A DNA stretch of 34,748 nucleotides from Massilia aquatica (GTDB lineage: Bacteria > Pseudomonadota > Gammaproteobacteria > Burkholderiales > Burkholderiaceae_D): contig NZ_VVIW01000039.1 of the NCBI RefSeq assembly GCF_011682045.1, positions 1 to 34,748 on the forward strand, given 5' to 3'. This document shows, in pieces, positions 16,354 to 23,929 of this stretch. Below the pieces are notes generated by a model. The model ran no database searches. It was not told the DNA's origin and saw only the letters and a list, made by a program, of their open reading frames with translations. How positions within the stretch are numbered: the first letter of the stretch is position 1; every line of letters begins with the position of its first letter. The position numbers and the translations under genes were made by a program.

Positions 16354-18180
16354 TCAATGTTTTAGTGCCAGCACTTCCCCAAAACATTCTTGGTCTCGTA
16401 CTGTTAGTTCAATTAACCCAGCACTGATCGTTAAGTCACGCTTCTTCAAATATCGTCTATGTAAGGCAATAACTGGGGGAGCGTGGATAAACTTTAGAAA
16501 GCCATCCGCCGTTCGGGTCCCTTCCAGCAAAGGATCATGAAACTGAAATATCTCGGCACCGGCACCGCTTCGCAAAATCATCTTATACTGTGCAATATAC
16601 GCATGGAACGTGTTTTCGTCTGTAATATGATATCCGTTGCAATTTAGAACGCGCCCCAGCTTGGCGGACGTAATAATAATTCGCTCGATTCGTTGCGGAG
16701 TCCAACTCGGGGCTAGGTTAAGCTTGTGACGCATATGTTCAAGGTGTTTCTCAAAGTAATCACAAGTTCTTTGGTGTTGGGTTAGGGCCTCACCCGTGAG
16801 GTAGGATTCAAGTGCTATGTAGCTGTGAAAATCAGTCGCTAAAAACTTTCCCTTACATTCACAAAGAAATAGTACGTCGTCCAAGACAAATGCCACATCG
16901 CAGTCATATTTTTTATACTTGACCTTCGAACAAGTAATGCCTGCATCCCTTAGGTCTTTTAGAACGATCTTTTCAAGGCCAGGGCCAATTGTTGCCAACT
17001 CGTGACTCGTTTCGTTCTTAATTGATTTCAGCAGGGACTCGATTGAAAAAGCTGGCTCGATTTGTGCCGCCACTGCCGGTAGTAGGAAAAGATGATCTCC
17101 AACTGGCACGAGTGGTGCATCTAACAGGTCTTTCGAACTGGAGTTAAAGGTGAAGTGCTTTACAATGGCTTTTGCCGCAACATCGGTAATTCCGCCACGT
17201 GATCCGAGTATCGATTCAAAAGCCAACGCATCCGCCTTGAAAAGTAGCTCGCTAGGGTTGGGAATCGTACGGTTTTGCAAAATATGCTCTACTGCTAGCT
17301 CTTTAATGACAGTATAGGCACGAATCCACTCCCCCAGAGTAGCTCCGTAAAAAGGCTCAGTAAGGTGTTCAGAATAGAACTGAAGCGAAGTCAGGTATCC
17401 AGAAATTAATTCATCTTCTGAACGAAAACCTGCACATGGCAATACCAGCGTCCCTTCGGAGATTAAGTCATTCCGCAGCGCATCTGTTCGTCGTGATGTT
17501 CGAAATGCCCTCAACCTGGACATTGAAATTCGGAAAGCCTGAAGTGCCTCGCTCTTACTAGAGTCTATTATCTGTTGTTCGGGTAGGACAAATGCCGCTC
17601 CATGTCGCCAAATCGTTCGAGCCTCGTGAAAAATCTGCCAATCTGCGGCGAGCAAAAGATGGCGGCCGGCGGTTGCAACTTTTTCGTCTGCAATGTTTTT
17701 GGGGAAATTCGTTTTTGAATTTTTATCAACGAGCGAGCGAATTACAATACCGAAATAGGTTAAAAAATAATCTACTGCAGCCATCGCGTCAAAGTCACTG
17801 ACGTGCAAATAGTCGTCCCTATTTTCCACCTCTATTTTGAAGGGAAGGTCTTTCATCAACGGTAAACGATAGTACTGCCGAAGCGCAATCTCCAGTGCAA
17901 TCAGCGTATGAAGCAGTTCATCTGCACGATCGAGAAAATTATCAGATATGTTATGGATTCGCTTTAACAGATTCGCTTCCACATTGAACAAGAAACACGC
18001 TTCTGTTCCCAGTGAGCGTACTCTTTCAACTGAATGGTTTTCCATTTGTCTGAGTACGTTCTGGTCCGCATTTACCAGGCTAAGGCGAAGTTGGGAAAGT
18101 TGGATTTCGAGCTCATCAGGCGTCAATATTGTATCGTCGAGGCCTTGTAATATTTGGCCGGGAGACTGTATCTTCATCAT
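16354..18180 (-). CDS. Large protein with C-terminal PD-(D/E)XK nuclease-like domain, family unknown
   Basis: An intact 608-residue protein that I cannot assign to a named family. Residues 1-380 look mostly helical, with no membrane segment or signal peptide. From about 400 the pattern is that of a PD-(D/E)XK nuclease core: GLEKIVLKDLRDAGI (Glu403 on the first helix), then KKYDCDVAFVLDDVLFLCECK, giving Asp428, Glu441 and Lys443 as the metal-binding and catalytic set. This resembles NERD or restriction-endonuclease-like domains. Base composition is much more AT-rich than the chromosome, which points to horizontal transfer. The gene converges on the broken DNA methyltransferase with an IS21 remnant between them. 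A defence nuclease is the most natural guess but is inference. The start is MM at 18180; no strong ribosome binding site is seen. Confidence 0.78.
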   Translation of the reverse strand: MMKIQSPGQILQGLDDTILTPDELEIQLSQLRLSLVNADQNVLRQMENHSVERVRSLGTEACFLFNVEANLLKRIHNISDNFLDRADELLHTLIALEIALRQYYRLPLMKDLPFKIEVENRDDYLHVSDFDAMAAVDYFLTYFGIVIRSLVDKNSKTNFPKNIADEKVATAGRHLLLAADWQIFHEARTIWRHGAAFVLPEQQIIDSSKSEALQAFRISMSRLRAFRTSRRTDALRNDLISEGTLVLPCAGFRSEDELISGYLTSLQFYSEHLTEPFYGATLGEWIRAYTVIKELAVEHILQNRTIPNPSELLFKADALAFESILGSRGGITDVAAKAIVKHFTFNSSSKDLLDAPLVPVGDHLFLLPAVAAQIEPAFSIESLLKSIKNETSHELATIGPGLEKIVLKDLRDAGITCSKVKYKKYDCDVAFVLDDVLFLCECKGKFLATDFHSYIALESYLTGEALTQHQRTCDYFEKHLEHMRHKLNLAPSWTPQRIERIIITSAKLGRVLNCNGYHITDENTFHAYIAQYKMILRSGAGAEIFQFHDPLLEGTRTADGFLKFIHAPPVIALHRRYLKKRDLTISAGLIELTVRDQECFGEVLALKH

Positions 18181-18692
18181 TTTAACAACTCAAAAAATCT
18201 ATGACCATGCGACCGCGTAACTTCTAGCGATGCCTATCGTTTCTGACAGATCGGCAGCGAGTGCGCGGCCGGCACCAGCATTCCAGCCGGGGCGGCGCCG
18301 GTCAGGTCGGCGGCCAAGCAAAGATGATATGACCGACGCCCCGCCCGCTGCGGCCCGCCGATGGGAGAGGGGCTAGCAGGTGCGCAATGAGTCGCCGAAA
18401 AGTACGGGCCAATACTGAAAGGCCTCGACCGCCCCTAGCTTACCCCGCCTGGACACGGGCTGGTGTCTATTTTACGCCGGGATGACGCTGGACCTGGCCC
18501 CGGCGAATTGCGCAGCGTGGGCAAAGTGCCGAAAAGTGCTGGGAAGCACCCGCTGCCTAAGGCGCATGGTTGCCGCGATCACACGGTGCGCGGGCTCGGG
18601 TAGGCCGTAGGCGGGGACCGGTCGGCACGCAAGGGGGATAATTTAGTTTCGGGTCATTCTTTTGGCTTGCAGCAATAGCCTTCGCCAGTCGC
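18181..18692. other. Intergenic stretch without recognisable gene
   Basis: About 500 bases between the nuclease-like gene and the small ORF near the tRNA. Composition returns to G+C-rich near 18240. Short open frames exist (e.g. from the ATG at about 18387, 32 codons), but none resembles a known protein. A partly repeated phrase, GCCGAAAAGT, occurs near 18393 and 18530. It could be eroded mobile DNA; no integrase, IS end or RNA gene is evident. Confidence 0.5.
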
Positions 18693-18809
18693 TTACCGGC
18701 CTAAGTCGCCGGGCGGAATCTCAATCGCGATTGCTCTTGGGCCCACTCCCATTGCATCAGAGAAGGCAGTCAGCGCAAGGGTACGTGAATCAGAGTCAAT
18801 GAGTTCCAT
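18693..18809 (-). CDS. Small ORF next to the tRNA, possible gene remnant
   Basis: A 38-codon minus-strand frame (MELIDSDSRTLALTAFSDAM, then GVGPRAIAIEIPPGDLGR) with a purine-rich AGAGAGAA before the ATG and a TTGACA about 30 bases upstream. The amino acid pattern looks like real coding sequence, perhaps the N-terminus of a longer lost protein, but I recognise no family. It lies directly downstream of the tRNA-Thr 3' end, the place where island integrases often sit. Confidence 0.35.
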   Translation of the reverse strand: MELIDSDSRTLALTAFSDAMGVGPRAIAIEIPPGDLGR

Positions 18810-18896
18810 AATTCTCTCTAAAAAATGCAATCTCATTGTCAAATTTACCAGCGCGAGAAACCTACATAGTGCCTACATAAAAGTGACAAGATTCCG

Positions 18897-18930
18897 AAAA
18901 AAAAGGGTTACAAGAAAAATCCTGTAACCC
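18897..18930 (-). terminator. Rho-independent terminator of tRNA-Thr
   Basis: Read on the minus strand: GGGTTACA, a 10-base loop, TGTAACCC, then eight T. The perfect 8-bp stem (extended by AAA/TTT pairs) and T-run lie 13 bases after the CCA end of the tRNA. This is the strongest terminator in the window. Confidence 0.88.
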
Positions 18931-18942
18931 TTTGATACATCC

Positions 18943-19018
<76 letters not shown>

Positions 19019-19036
19019 GAAACTTTTACAGCCGCG

Positions 19037-19042
19037 ATTATA
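19037..19042 (-). promoter_or_regulatory. -10 box for tRNA-Thr
   Basis: A perfect TATAAT on the minus strand, ending 18 bases before the mature tRNA 5' end, and partly overlapping the end of sspB (stop at 19045-19047). The -35 region inside sspB is weak. It would let the tRNA be transcribed independently of the sspAB transcript. Confidence 0.6.
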
Positions 19043-19044
19043 CG

Positions 19045-19569
19045 CTATTTGATGCGCGTGAGCGTCGGACGGCCACCTTTTTTAGGCGGATCGTTGTTGT
19101 CGTCCGGCGCGGGCGCGGTCGTCGGCACGCCCGTCGGCGCACTGTCCGCACCCGTGACCGGCACGCTCTGCAAGCCCACCGGCGGCACCTTGGCCAGCGC
19201 CGGCACGCTCGACAGCGGGCTGTCGGTCGGCTGGCCGGCGGCGTTCTCGGACGCCGTGCTGGTCACGTCGAACGCCATCCCCTGGCCGTTCTCGTTGCCG
19301 TAGATTGCCAGCACATTTTGCACCGGTACGTAAATCTCGCGCGAGACGCCGCCGAAGCGGGCGTGGAACTGGATCGCGTCATTGTCCATCTTCAGGCCCG
19401 AGGTGGCGCCGAAGCTGATGTTGAGCACGATTTCGCCTTTTTTGACGAATTCCATCGGCACCGTGGTGGCGGCGTCGACCTTGACGGCGAGGTAGGGCGT
19501 GAACCCGTTGTCGGTGCACCACTCGTAAATGGCGCGCAGCAGGTAGGGCTTGGTTGAGATCTCGGGCAT
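19045..19569 (-). CDS. sspB: ClpXP protease specificity-enhancing factor SspB
   Basis: A 174-residue adaptor that delivers ssrA-tagged proteins to ClpXP. The N-terminal domain (about 1-105) has STKPYLLRAIYEWCTDNGFTPYL, GEIVLNISFGATSGLKM and the conserved core FHARFGGVSREIYVPVQNVLAIY. A long disordered Pro/Ala/Thr linker follows, and the C-terminus ends with GGRPTLTRIK, the short XB motif that binds ClpX. ATG 19569 is chosen; the frame reaches 10 codons further but with no better start. It lies downstream of sspA, separated by about 105 bases. Confidence 0.95.
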   Translation of the reverse strand: MPEISTKPYLLRAIYEWCTDNGFTPYLAVKVDAATTVPMEFVKKGEIVLNISFGATSGLKMDNDAIQFHARFGGVSREIYVPVQNVLAIYGNENGQGMAFDVTSTASENAAGQPTDSPLSSVPALAKVPPVGLQSVPVTGADSAPTGVPTTAPAPDDNNDPPKKGGRPTLTRIK

Positions 19570-19674
19570 GTTCTGTCGTGGTGTAGTACGGGTGATCACG
19601 CCAGTCTACTGCGATTGGCCCGAAGGCGTCGTGACTGGCGTGATACGGAAGTTGCAGTAGGCCTTGGCCGCCGA

Positions 19675-20286
19675 TCAGCGGCGCATGACTTTCTCGGACG
19701 GGGTCAGCGCTTCAATGTAGGCCGGACGCGAGAAAATGCGCTCGGCGTACTTCATCAGCGGCGCCGCCGTCTTCGACAGTTCGATGCCGTAGTGGTCCAG
19801 GCGCCACAGCAGCGGGGCCACGGCCACGTCGAGCATCGAGAATTCGTCGCCCAGCATGTACTTGTTCTTCAGGAACAGCGGCGCGAGCGTTGTCAGGCGG
19901 TCGCGGATTTCCGCGCGCGCCTTGTCGTGGCTCTTGTCGTTGGCCTTGGCGCGCTCGCTCTCGAGCACGTGGACATGCACGAACAATTCTTTTTCGAAGT
20001 TGAACAGCATCAGGCGCGCGCGCGCGCGCATCAGCGGATCGGCCGGCATCAGCTGCGGATGCGGGAAGCGCTCGTCGATGTATTCGTTGATGATGTTCGA
20101 TTCGTACAGGATCAGTTCGCGCTCGACCAGGATCGGTACCTGGCCGTACGGGTTCATCGTCGAGATGTCTTCTGGCTTGTTGAACAGGTCCACATCGCGC
20201 ACTTCGAAGTCCATGCCTTTTTCGAACAGGACCAAGCGGCAGCGTTGGGAGAACGGGCACGTGGTGCCGGAGTAGAGAACCATCAT
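19675..20286 (-). CDS. sspA: Stringent starvation protein A (GST fold)
   Basis: A 203-residue SspA: glutathione-S-transferase fold, RNA polymerase-associated regulator of the starvation and acid response. Visible are the thioredoxin-like N-terminus MVLYSGTTCPFSQRCRLVLF, the PYGQVPILVERELILYESNIINEYIDERFPHP segment that fits the GST glutathione region, and the C-terminal helical domain ending TPSEKVMRR. The start is the first of two adjacent ATGs, with AAGGA before it. It follows petC, as is common in beta- and gammaproteobacteria. Confidence 0.95.
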   Translation of the reverse strand: MMVLYSGTTCPFSQRCRLVLFEKGMDFEVRDVDLFNKPEDISTMNPYGQVPILVERELILYESNIINEYIDERFPHPQLMPADPLMRARARLMLFNFEKELFVHVHVLESERAKANDKSHDKARAEIRDRLTTLAPLFLKNKYMLGDEFSMLDVAVAPLLWRLDHYGIELSKTAAPLMKYAERIFSRPAYIEALTPSEKVMRR

Positions 20287-20310
20287 TTTTATAGTTCCTT
20301 AGAAACAAAG

Positions 20311-20337
20311 GGGGTGAAACGACGAGCGGATCACCCC
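20311..20337. repeat. Stem-loop upstream of sspA
   Basis: GGGGTGA, a 13-base loop, TCACCCC: perfect 7-bp inverted repeat in the petC-sspA gap. Without a T-run it is more likely an RNA processing or regulatory hairpin than a terminator. Confidence 0.5.
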
Positions 20338-20344
20338 GAAATGT

Positions 20345-20367
20345 GCCTGCTGAATGACTCAGCGGGC
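20345..20367. repeat. Stem-loop after petC
   Basis: GCCTGCTGA, five-base loop, TCAGCGGGC: a 9-bp stem with one G-U type pair, 24 bases downstream of the petC stop. No T-run follows on the minus strand. It may attenuate read-through from petABC to sspA or protect the transcript end. Confidence 0.5.
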
Positions 20368-20390
20368 AATGAATGAAGCGTGCAGCCTGC

Positions 20391-21152
20391 TTACTTGACT
20401 TCTTTCCAGAACGATGCGCTCAGGCGCCATGCGAACAGGGCGAAGATCGACATCAGGAACAGGACCCACACGCCCAGGCTCTTGCGGGTGGTGGCGGCCG
20501 GTTCGGCCATCCACTCAAGGTAGGCCACCAGGTCGGCCGTCGCTTCGTCGAACTGGAGCGGGGTCATGGTGCCAGGCGTGACCTGGGTAAAGCCAGCGAA
20601 CTTGTGGATGGTTTTGCTTGCATCATGCGGATCTTTGACTTCATCCATCTTGACGGTGCGCACACCCTGCTGTTGCCACATGACATGCGGCATGGCGACG
20701 TTGGCCACCACCATGTTGTTCCATCCGGTCGGACGGGTGTCGTCCTTGTAGAAGGTGCGCAGGTAGGTGTACAGGTAGTCGGGACCGGTGCCGGCCGAGG
20801 AGGCCTTGGCGCGGGCGATCACGGACAGGTCGGGCGGTACCACGCCGAACCATTCCTTGGCGTCGGCCGGGCGCAGCGCGGTGGTCATCAGCGCGCCGAC
20901 TTTTTCACCGGTAAACAGCAGGTTTTCCTTGATTTGCTCTTCCGTCAGACCAATGTCTTTCAGGCGGTTGTAGCGCATCGAGGAAGCCGAGTGGCAGTTC
21001 AGGCAGTGGTTGACGAACAGCTTGGCGCCGTTTTGCAGCGAGGCGAGGGTCGGGCGCGCAGGCGCCTTGTCCAGCGGATGTCCGCCACCGCTGGCCAATG
21101 CCAGGCCTGGCAGCAATGCCAGGATCGCGATCAGTTTTTTCGGAAAATTCAT
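20391..21152 (-). CDS. petC: Cytochrome c1 of the bc1 complex
   Basis: A 253-residue membrane-anchored c-type cytochrome, the electron outlet of ubiquinol:cytochrome c oxidoreductase. It has a cleavable signal peptide (LIAILALLPGLALASG), the heme site CLNCH with a following SASSMRYNRL, the region PPDLSVIARAKAS, a Met ligand in MPHVMW, and a C-terminal anchor helix (LGVWVLFLMSIFALFAWRL). ATG 21152 has an AAAGGA ribosome binding site and is followed by the signal peptide; a longer frame upstream overlaps petB. It is the third gene of petABC. Confidence 0.95.
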   Translation of the reverse strand: MNFPKKLIAILALLPGLALASGGGHPLDKAPARPTLASLQNGAKLFVNHCLNCHSASSMRYNRLKDIGLTEEQIKENLLFTGEKVGALMTTALRPADAKEWFGVVPPDLSVIARAKASSAGTGPDYLYTYLRTFYKDDTRPTGWNNMVVANVAMPHVMWQQQGVRTVKMDEVKDPHDASKTIHKFAGFTQVTPGTMTPLQFDEATADLVAYLEWMAEPAATTRKSLGVWVLFLMSIFALFAWRLSASFWKEVK

Positions 21153-21181
21153 GTAATGTCCTTTTGCTGTGATGTCGTCGA

Positions 21182-22594
21182 TTAGTGCGGATGGAACGTC
21201 ACACGTTTCGGCACGGGCTTGAAGGTGCCCATCGAGCTCCACCAAGGCATCAACATGAAGAAACCGAAGTACAGCAAGGTGCACACTTGCGACATGATCG
21301 TGAAGACGGCGGTCGGCAGCTGGGTACCGAGGTAGCCGAGCAGCACGAAGGAGATGCCGAACACCATGTACACATATTTGTGCCAGTCAGGACGGTAGCG
21401 GATCGATTTGACCGGCGACTTGTCCAGCCACGGCAGGGCGGCGATGATCATCACCGACGAACCGAACAGGACCACGCCCCAGAATTTCGCATCCAGCACC
21501 TGCGGCAGCATGCCGATGATGACCAGCAGCGCGAACACGGCGATGGCGGCCTTGACCACGAACGACAGGCGCGTCTTGACCCAGATGAAGGCCACGTACA
21601 GGGCGATCGCACCCATCAGCACATACATGAAGTCGGCCGTGGTGGCGCGCAGCACCGAGTAGAACGGCGTGAAGTACCAGGTCGGGGCGATGTGCGCCGG
21701 GGTCTTGAGCGAATCGGCCGGGATGAAGTTGTTGTACTCCAGGAAGTAGCCGCCCATTTCCGGGGCAAAGAACACCACCGCGCTGAAGATCAGCAGGAAT
21801 ACCGACACGCCGAACAGATCGTGCGCCGAGTAGTAAGGGTGCGACGGGATCGAATCGAGCGGATGGCCGTCCGGACCCAGGGTTTCCTTGACTTCGATAC
21901 CGTCGGGATTGTTCGAACCGACTTCGTGCAGCGCGATCAGGTGGGCAGCAACCAGACCCAGCAGAACCAGCGGAATCGCGATCACGTGGAAGGCGAAGAA
22001 GCGGTTCAGGGTGGCGTCGGAGACAACGTAGTCGCCGCGGATCCACAGCGACAGGTCAGGGCCGATGAAAGGAATCGCACCGAACAGGTTGACGATCACC
22101 TGGGCGCCCCAGTACGACATCTGGCCCCATGGCAGCAGGTAGCCGAAGAAGGCTTCGGCCATCAGGCACAGGAAGATGGCAAAGCCGAACAGCCAGATCA
22201 GTTCGCGCGGTTTGCGGTACGAACCGTACAGAAGGCCGCGCGTCATGTGCAGATAGACGATGATGAAGAAGGCCGAGGCGCCGGTCGAGTGCATGTAGCG
22301 CACCAGCCAGCCCCACGGTACTTCGCGCATGATGTATTCGACCGAACCGAATGCCAGGTTGGCGTCCGGCTTGTAGTGCATGGTCAGGAAGATACCGGTG
22401 ACGATCTGCAATACCAGCACCAGCATCGCGAGCGAGCCGAAGATGTACCAGAAATTGAAGTTTTTCGGAGCGTAGTACTGGCCCCACTGGTCGTTCCAGA
22501 GCTTGGTCAGCGGAAAGCGGTCGTCCACCCAGCCCAGCGCCTTGTCGGCCACCGGCGCATTCGCGGGGAACTTGGTTTCTTTAAAAGCGGCCAT
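21182..22594 (-). CDS. petB: Cytochrome b of the bc1 complex
   Basis: A 470-residue cytochrome b with eight or so membrane helices, carrying both hemes b and the Qo and Qi sites. The heme-ligating His pairs are visible in YMHSTGASAFFIIVYLHMTRG and FHVIAIPLVLLGLVAAHLIALHE. The Qo-site motif, PEWY in mitochondria, is here PTWY (APTWYFTPFYSVLRA). The N-terminus up to WNDQWGQYYAPKNFNFWYIFGS is standard. Its ATG lies 2 bases after the petA stop. Confidence 0.96.
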   Translation of the reverse strand: MAAFKETKFPANAPVADKALGWVDDRFPLTKLWNDQWGQYYAPKNFNFWYIFGSLAMLVLVLQIVTGIFLTMHYKPDANLAFGSVEYIMREVPWGWLVRYMHSTGASAFFIIVYLHMTRGLLYGSYRKPRELIWLFGFAIFLCLMAEAFFGYLLPWGQMSYWGAQVIVNLFGAIPFIGPDLSLWIRGDYVVSDATLNRFFAFHVIAIPLVLLGLVAAHLIALHEVGSNNPDGIEVKETLGPDGHPLDSIPSHPYYSAHDLFGVSVFLLIFSAVVFFAPEMGGYFLEYNNFIPADSLKTPAHIAPTWYFTPFYSVLRATTADFMYVLMGAIALYVAFIWVKTRLSFVVKAAIAVFALLVIIGMLPQVLDAKFWGVVLFGSSVMIIAALPWLDKSPVKSIRYRPDWHKYVYMVFGISFVLLGYLGTQLPTAVFTIMSQVCTLLYFGFFMLMPWWSSMGTFKPVPKRVTFHPH

Positions 22595-22596
22595 GG

Positions 22597-23202
22597 TTAT
22601 GCCTCGCCTTTCTCGTCTTTACCGATGATCAACTTGTCGCCCACGAACATATGGCGCGGCACTTCGAGGTTGTCCGGCGCCGGCTTGTTCTTGAACACGC
22701 GGCCGGCCAGGTCGAAGGTCGAACCGTGGCAAGGGCACAGGAAGCCGCCGTGCCAGTTGTCGGGCAGGTTCGGCTGGGCGCCTTCGGTGAACTTCGAGGT
22801 TGGCGAGCAGCCCAGGTGCGAGCAGATGCCGACCGCGACCAGTAGTTCCGGCTTGATCGAACGGTGTTCGTTGCGCGCGTACTCGGGCGTGAGCATGTCC
22901 GGCGTGCGCTCGGACTTCGGATCGGCCACGTCGGCGTCGGTCTTCTTGAGGGACGCGACCATTTCCGGCGAACGCTTGAGAATCCACACGGGCTTGCCGC
23001 GCCATTCCACGGTCTTCATTTCGCCGACAGTCATGCCGGCAATATCTACTTCCACCGGCGCGCCAGCGGCTTTTGCCTTCTCCGACGGCTGGAATGTGCT
23101 TACCAAGGCTCCCGCCGTGGCCAAACCGACAACACCACCCGCCGCACACGTAGCGGCGAGCATGACGCGTCGGCCCGGATCGACCTGCTTTTCGTTACTC
23201 AT
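22597..23202 (-). CDS. petA: Rieske iron-sulfur subunit of the bc1 complex
   Basis: A 201-residue Rieske protein. The N-terminal twin-arginine-type segment GRRVMLAATCAAGGVVGLAT serves as uncleaved anchor and Tat signal. The 2Fe-2S cluster is bound by CSHLGC and CPCHGS, each giving one Cys and one His, with the other Cys in a disulfide. The linker before the head domain is Ala/Lys-rich. It is the first gene of the operon, with its own promoter upstream and a GGGGTTGG leader. Confidence 0.96.
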   Translation of the reverse strand: MSNEKQVDPGRRVMLAATCAAGGVVGLATAGALVSTFQPSEKAKAAGAPVEVDIAGMTVGEMKTVEWRGKPVWILKRSPEMVASLKKTDADVADPKSERTPDMLTPEYARNEHRSIKPELLVAVGICSHLGCSPTSKFTEGAQPNLPDNWHGGFLCPCHGSTFDLAGRVFKNKPAPDNLEVPRHMFVGDKLIIGKDEKGEA

Positions 23203-23266
23203 ACCAACCCCAATCAGTCAAAATGCGAAATCTTAAAAAGCTACTTAGAGCTTCTAGCAACCTTAA

Positions 23267-23294
23267 ATTATAAGGGAATAGGGGGGCGAGTTAA
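23267..23294 (-). promoter_or_regulatory. Putative petABC promoter
   Basis: On the minus strand, TTAACT, a 16-base spacer and a perfect TATAAT (23267-23272), about 65 bases before the petA ATG. The gap 23203-23496 between petA and mscL is otherwise noncoding: AT-rich near petA, with no RNA gene seen. Confidence 0.6.
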
Positions 23295-23496
23295 AGAAAA
23301 AATGTTGCTCGTGCGCCTGTCAAGAGCGAATCATCGCCAATTTGAAACGAATCTGCGGTCCGTTGCGCGCATTTCGCGTGCGTCGGCCCTGTTTGCGGGG
23401 CGATAGCGGTTCGCCGGGAACCGTTGACCCGGTTTGGTTTCTAACAGCGGTGAGGTATGATCGGAGATGGTTATTTCACAATCGTAGGGGGCAAGA

Positions 23497-23916
23497 ATGA
23501 CGATGATGAGCGAGTTCCGGCAGTTCGCAATGAAGGGCAATGTGGTCGATCTCGCCGTCGGCGTGATCATTGGTGGTGCTTTCGGCAAGATTGTCGATTC
23601 ATTGGTGCAAGACATCATCATGCCGCCCATCGGCCGCCTGTTCGGCGGACTCGATTTCGCCAATTACTATATCCCGCTCAACAACCAGGCCATGAACCTG
23701 ACCCTGGTCGAAGCCAAGAAAGCCGGCGCGGTGCTCGCCTACGGCAATTTCCTGACCATCCTGCTCAATTTCATCATTCTGGCCTTCATCATCTTCCAGA
23801 TGATCCGCCTGATGAACAAGCTGCGCCGCGCCGAGGAACCGCCGGCGGTGGCAGCCTCGCCGACCCCCGAAGACGTGCTGCTGCTGCGCGAGATCCGGGA
23901 TTGCCTGAAAAAATAG
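23497..23916 (+). CDS. mscL: Large-conductance mechanosensitive channel MscL
   Basis: A 139-residue channel that opens under membrane tension and releases solutes in osmotic downshock. The N-terminal helix [20 protein letters not shown], the pore helix [23 protein letters not shown], the periplasmic loop, the second membrane helix [20 protein letters not shown] and the C-terminal cytoplasmic helix with [13 protein letters not shown] match MscL. The start used is ATG 23497 (MTMMSEF); the ATG at 23506, where MSEF begins, is an alternative. AGGGGG lies upstream. Confidence 0.95.
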   Translation: MTMMSEFRQFAMKGNVVDLAVGVIIGGAFGKIVDSLVQDIIMPPIGRLFGGLDFANYYIPLNNQAMNLTLVEAKKAGAVLAYGNFLTILLNFIILAFIIFQMIRLMNKLRRAEEPPAVAASPTPEDVLLLREIRDCLKK

Positions 23917-23929
23917 ACAGGAGGGCGCG

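Noticed and set aside
18181-18942. Possible integrase or CRISPR array beside tRNA-Thr
   Set aside because: No tyrosine or serine recombinase motif and no regularly spaced direct repeats are present; only short, unrelated phrases recur.
21185-23236. 683-codon plus-strand frame opposite petB and petA
   Set aside because: Antisense shadow of cytochrome b and Rieske genes; the protein is rich in His, Arg and Gln, a typical artefact, with no domain.
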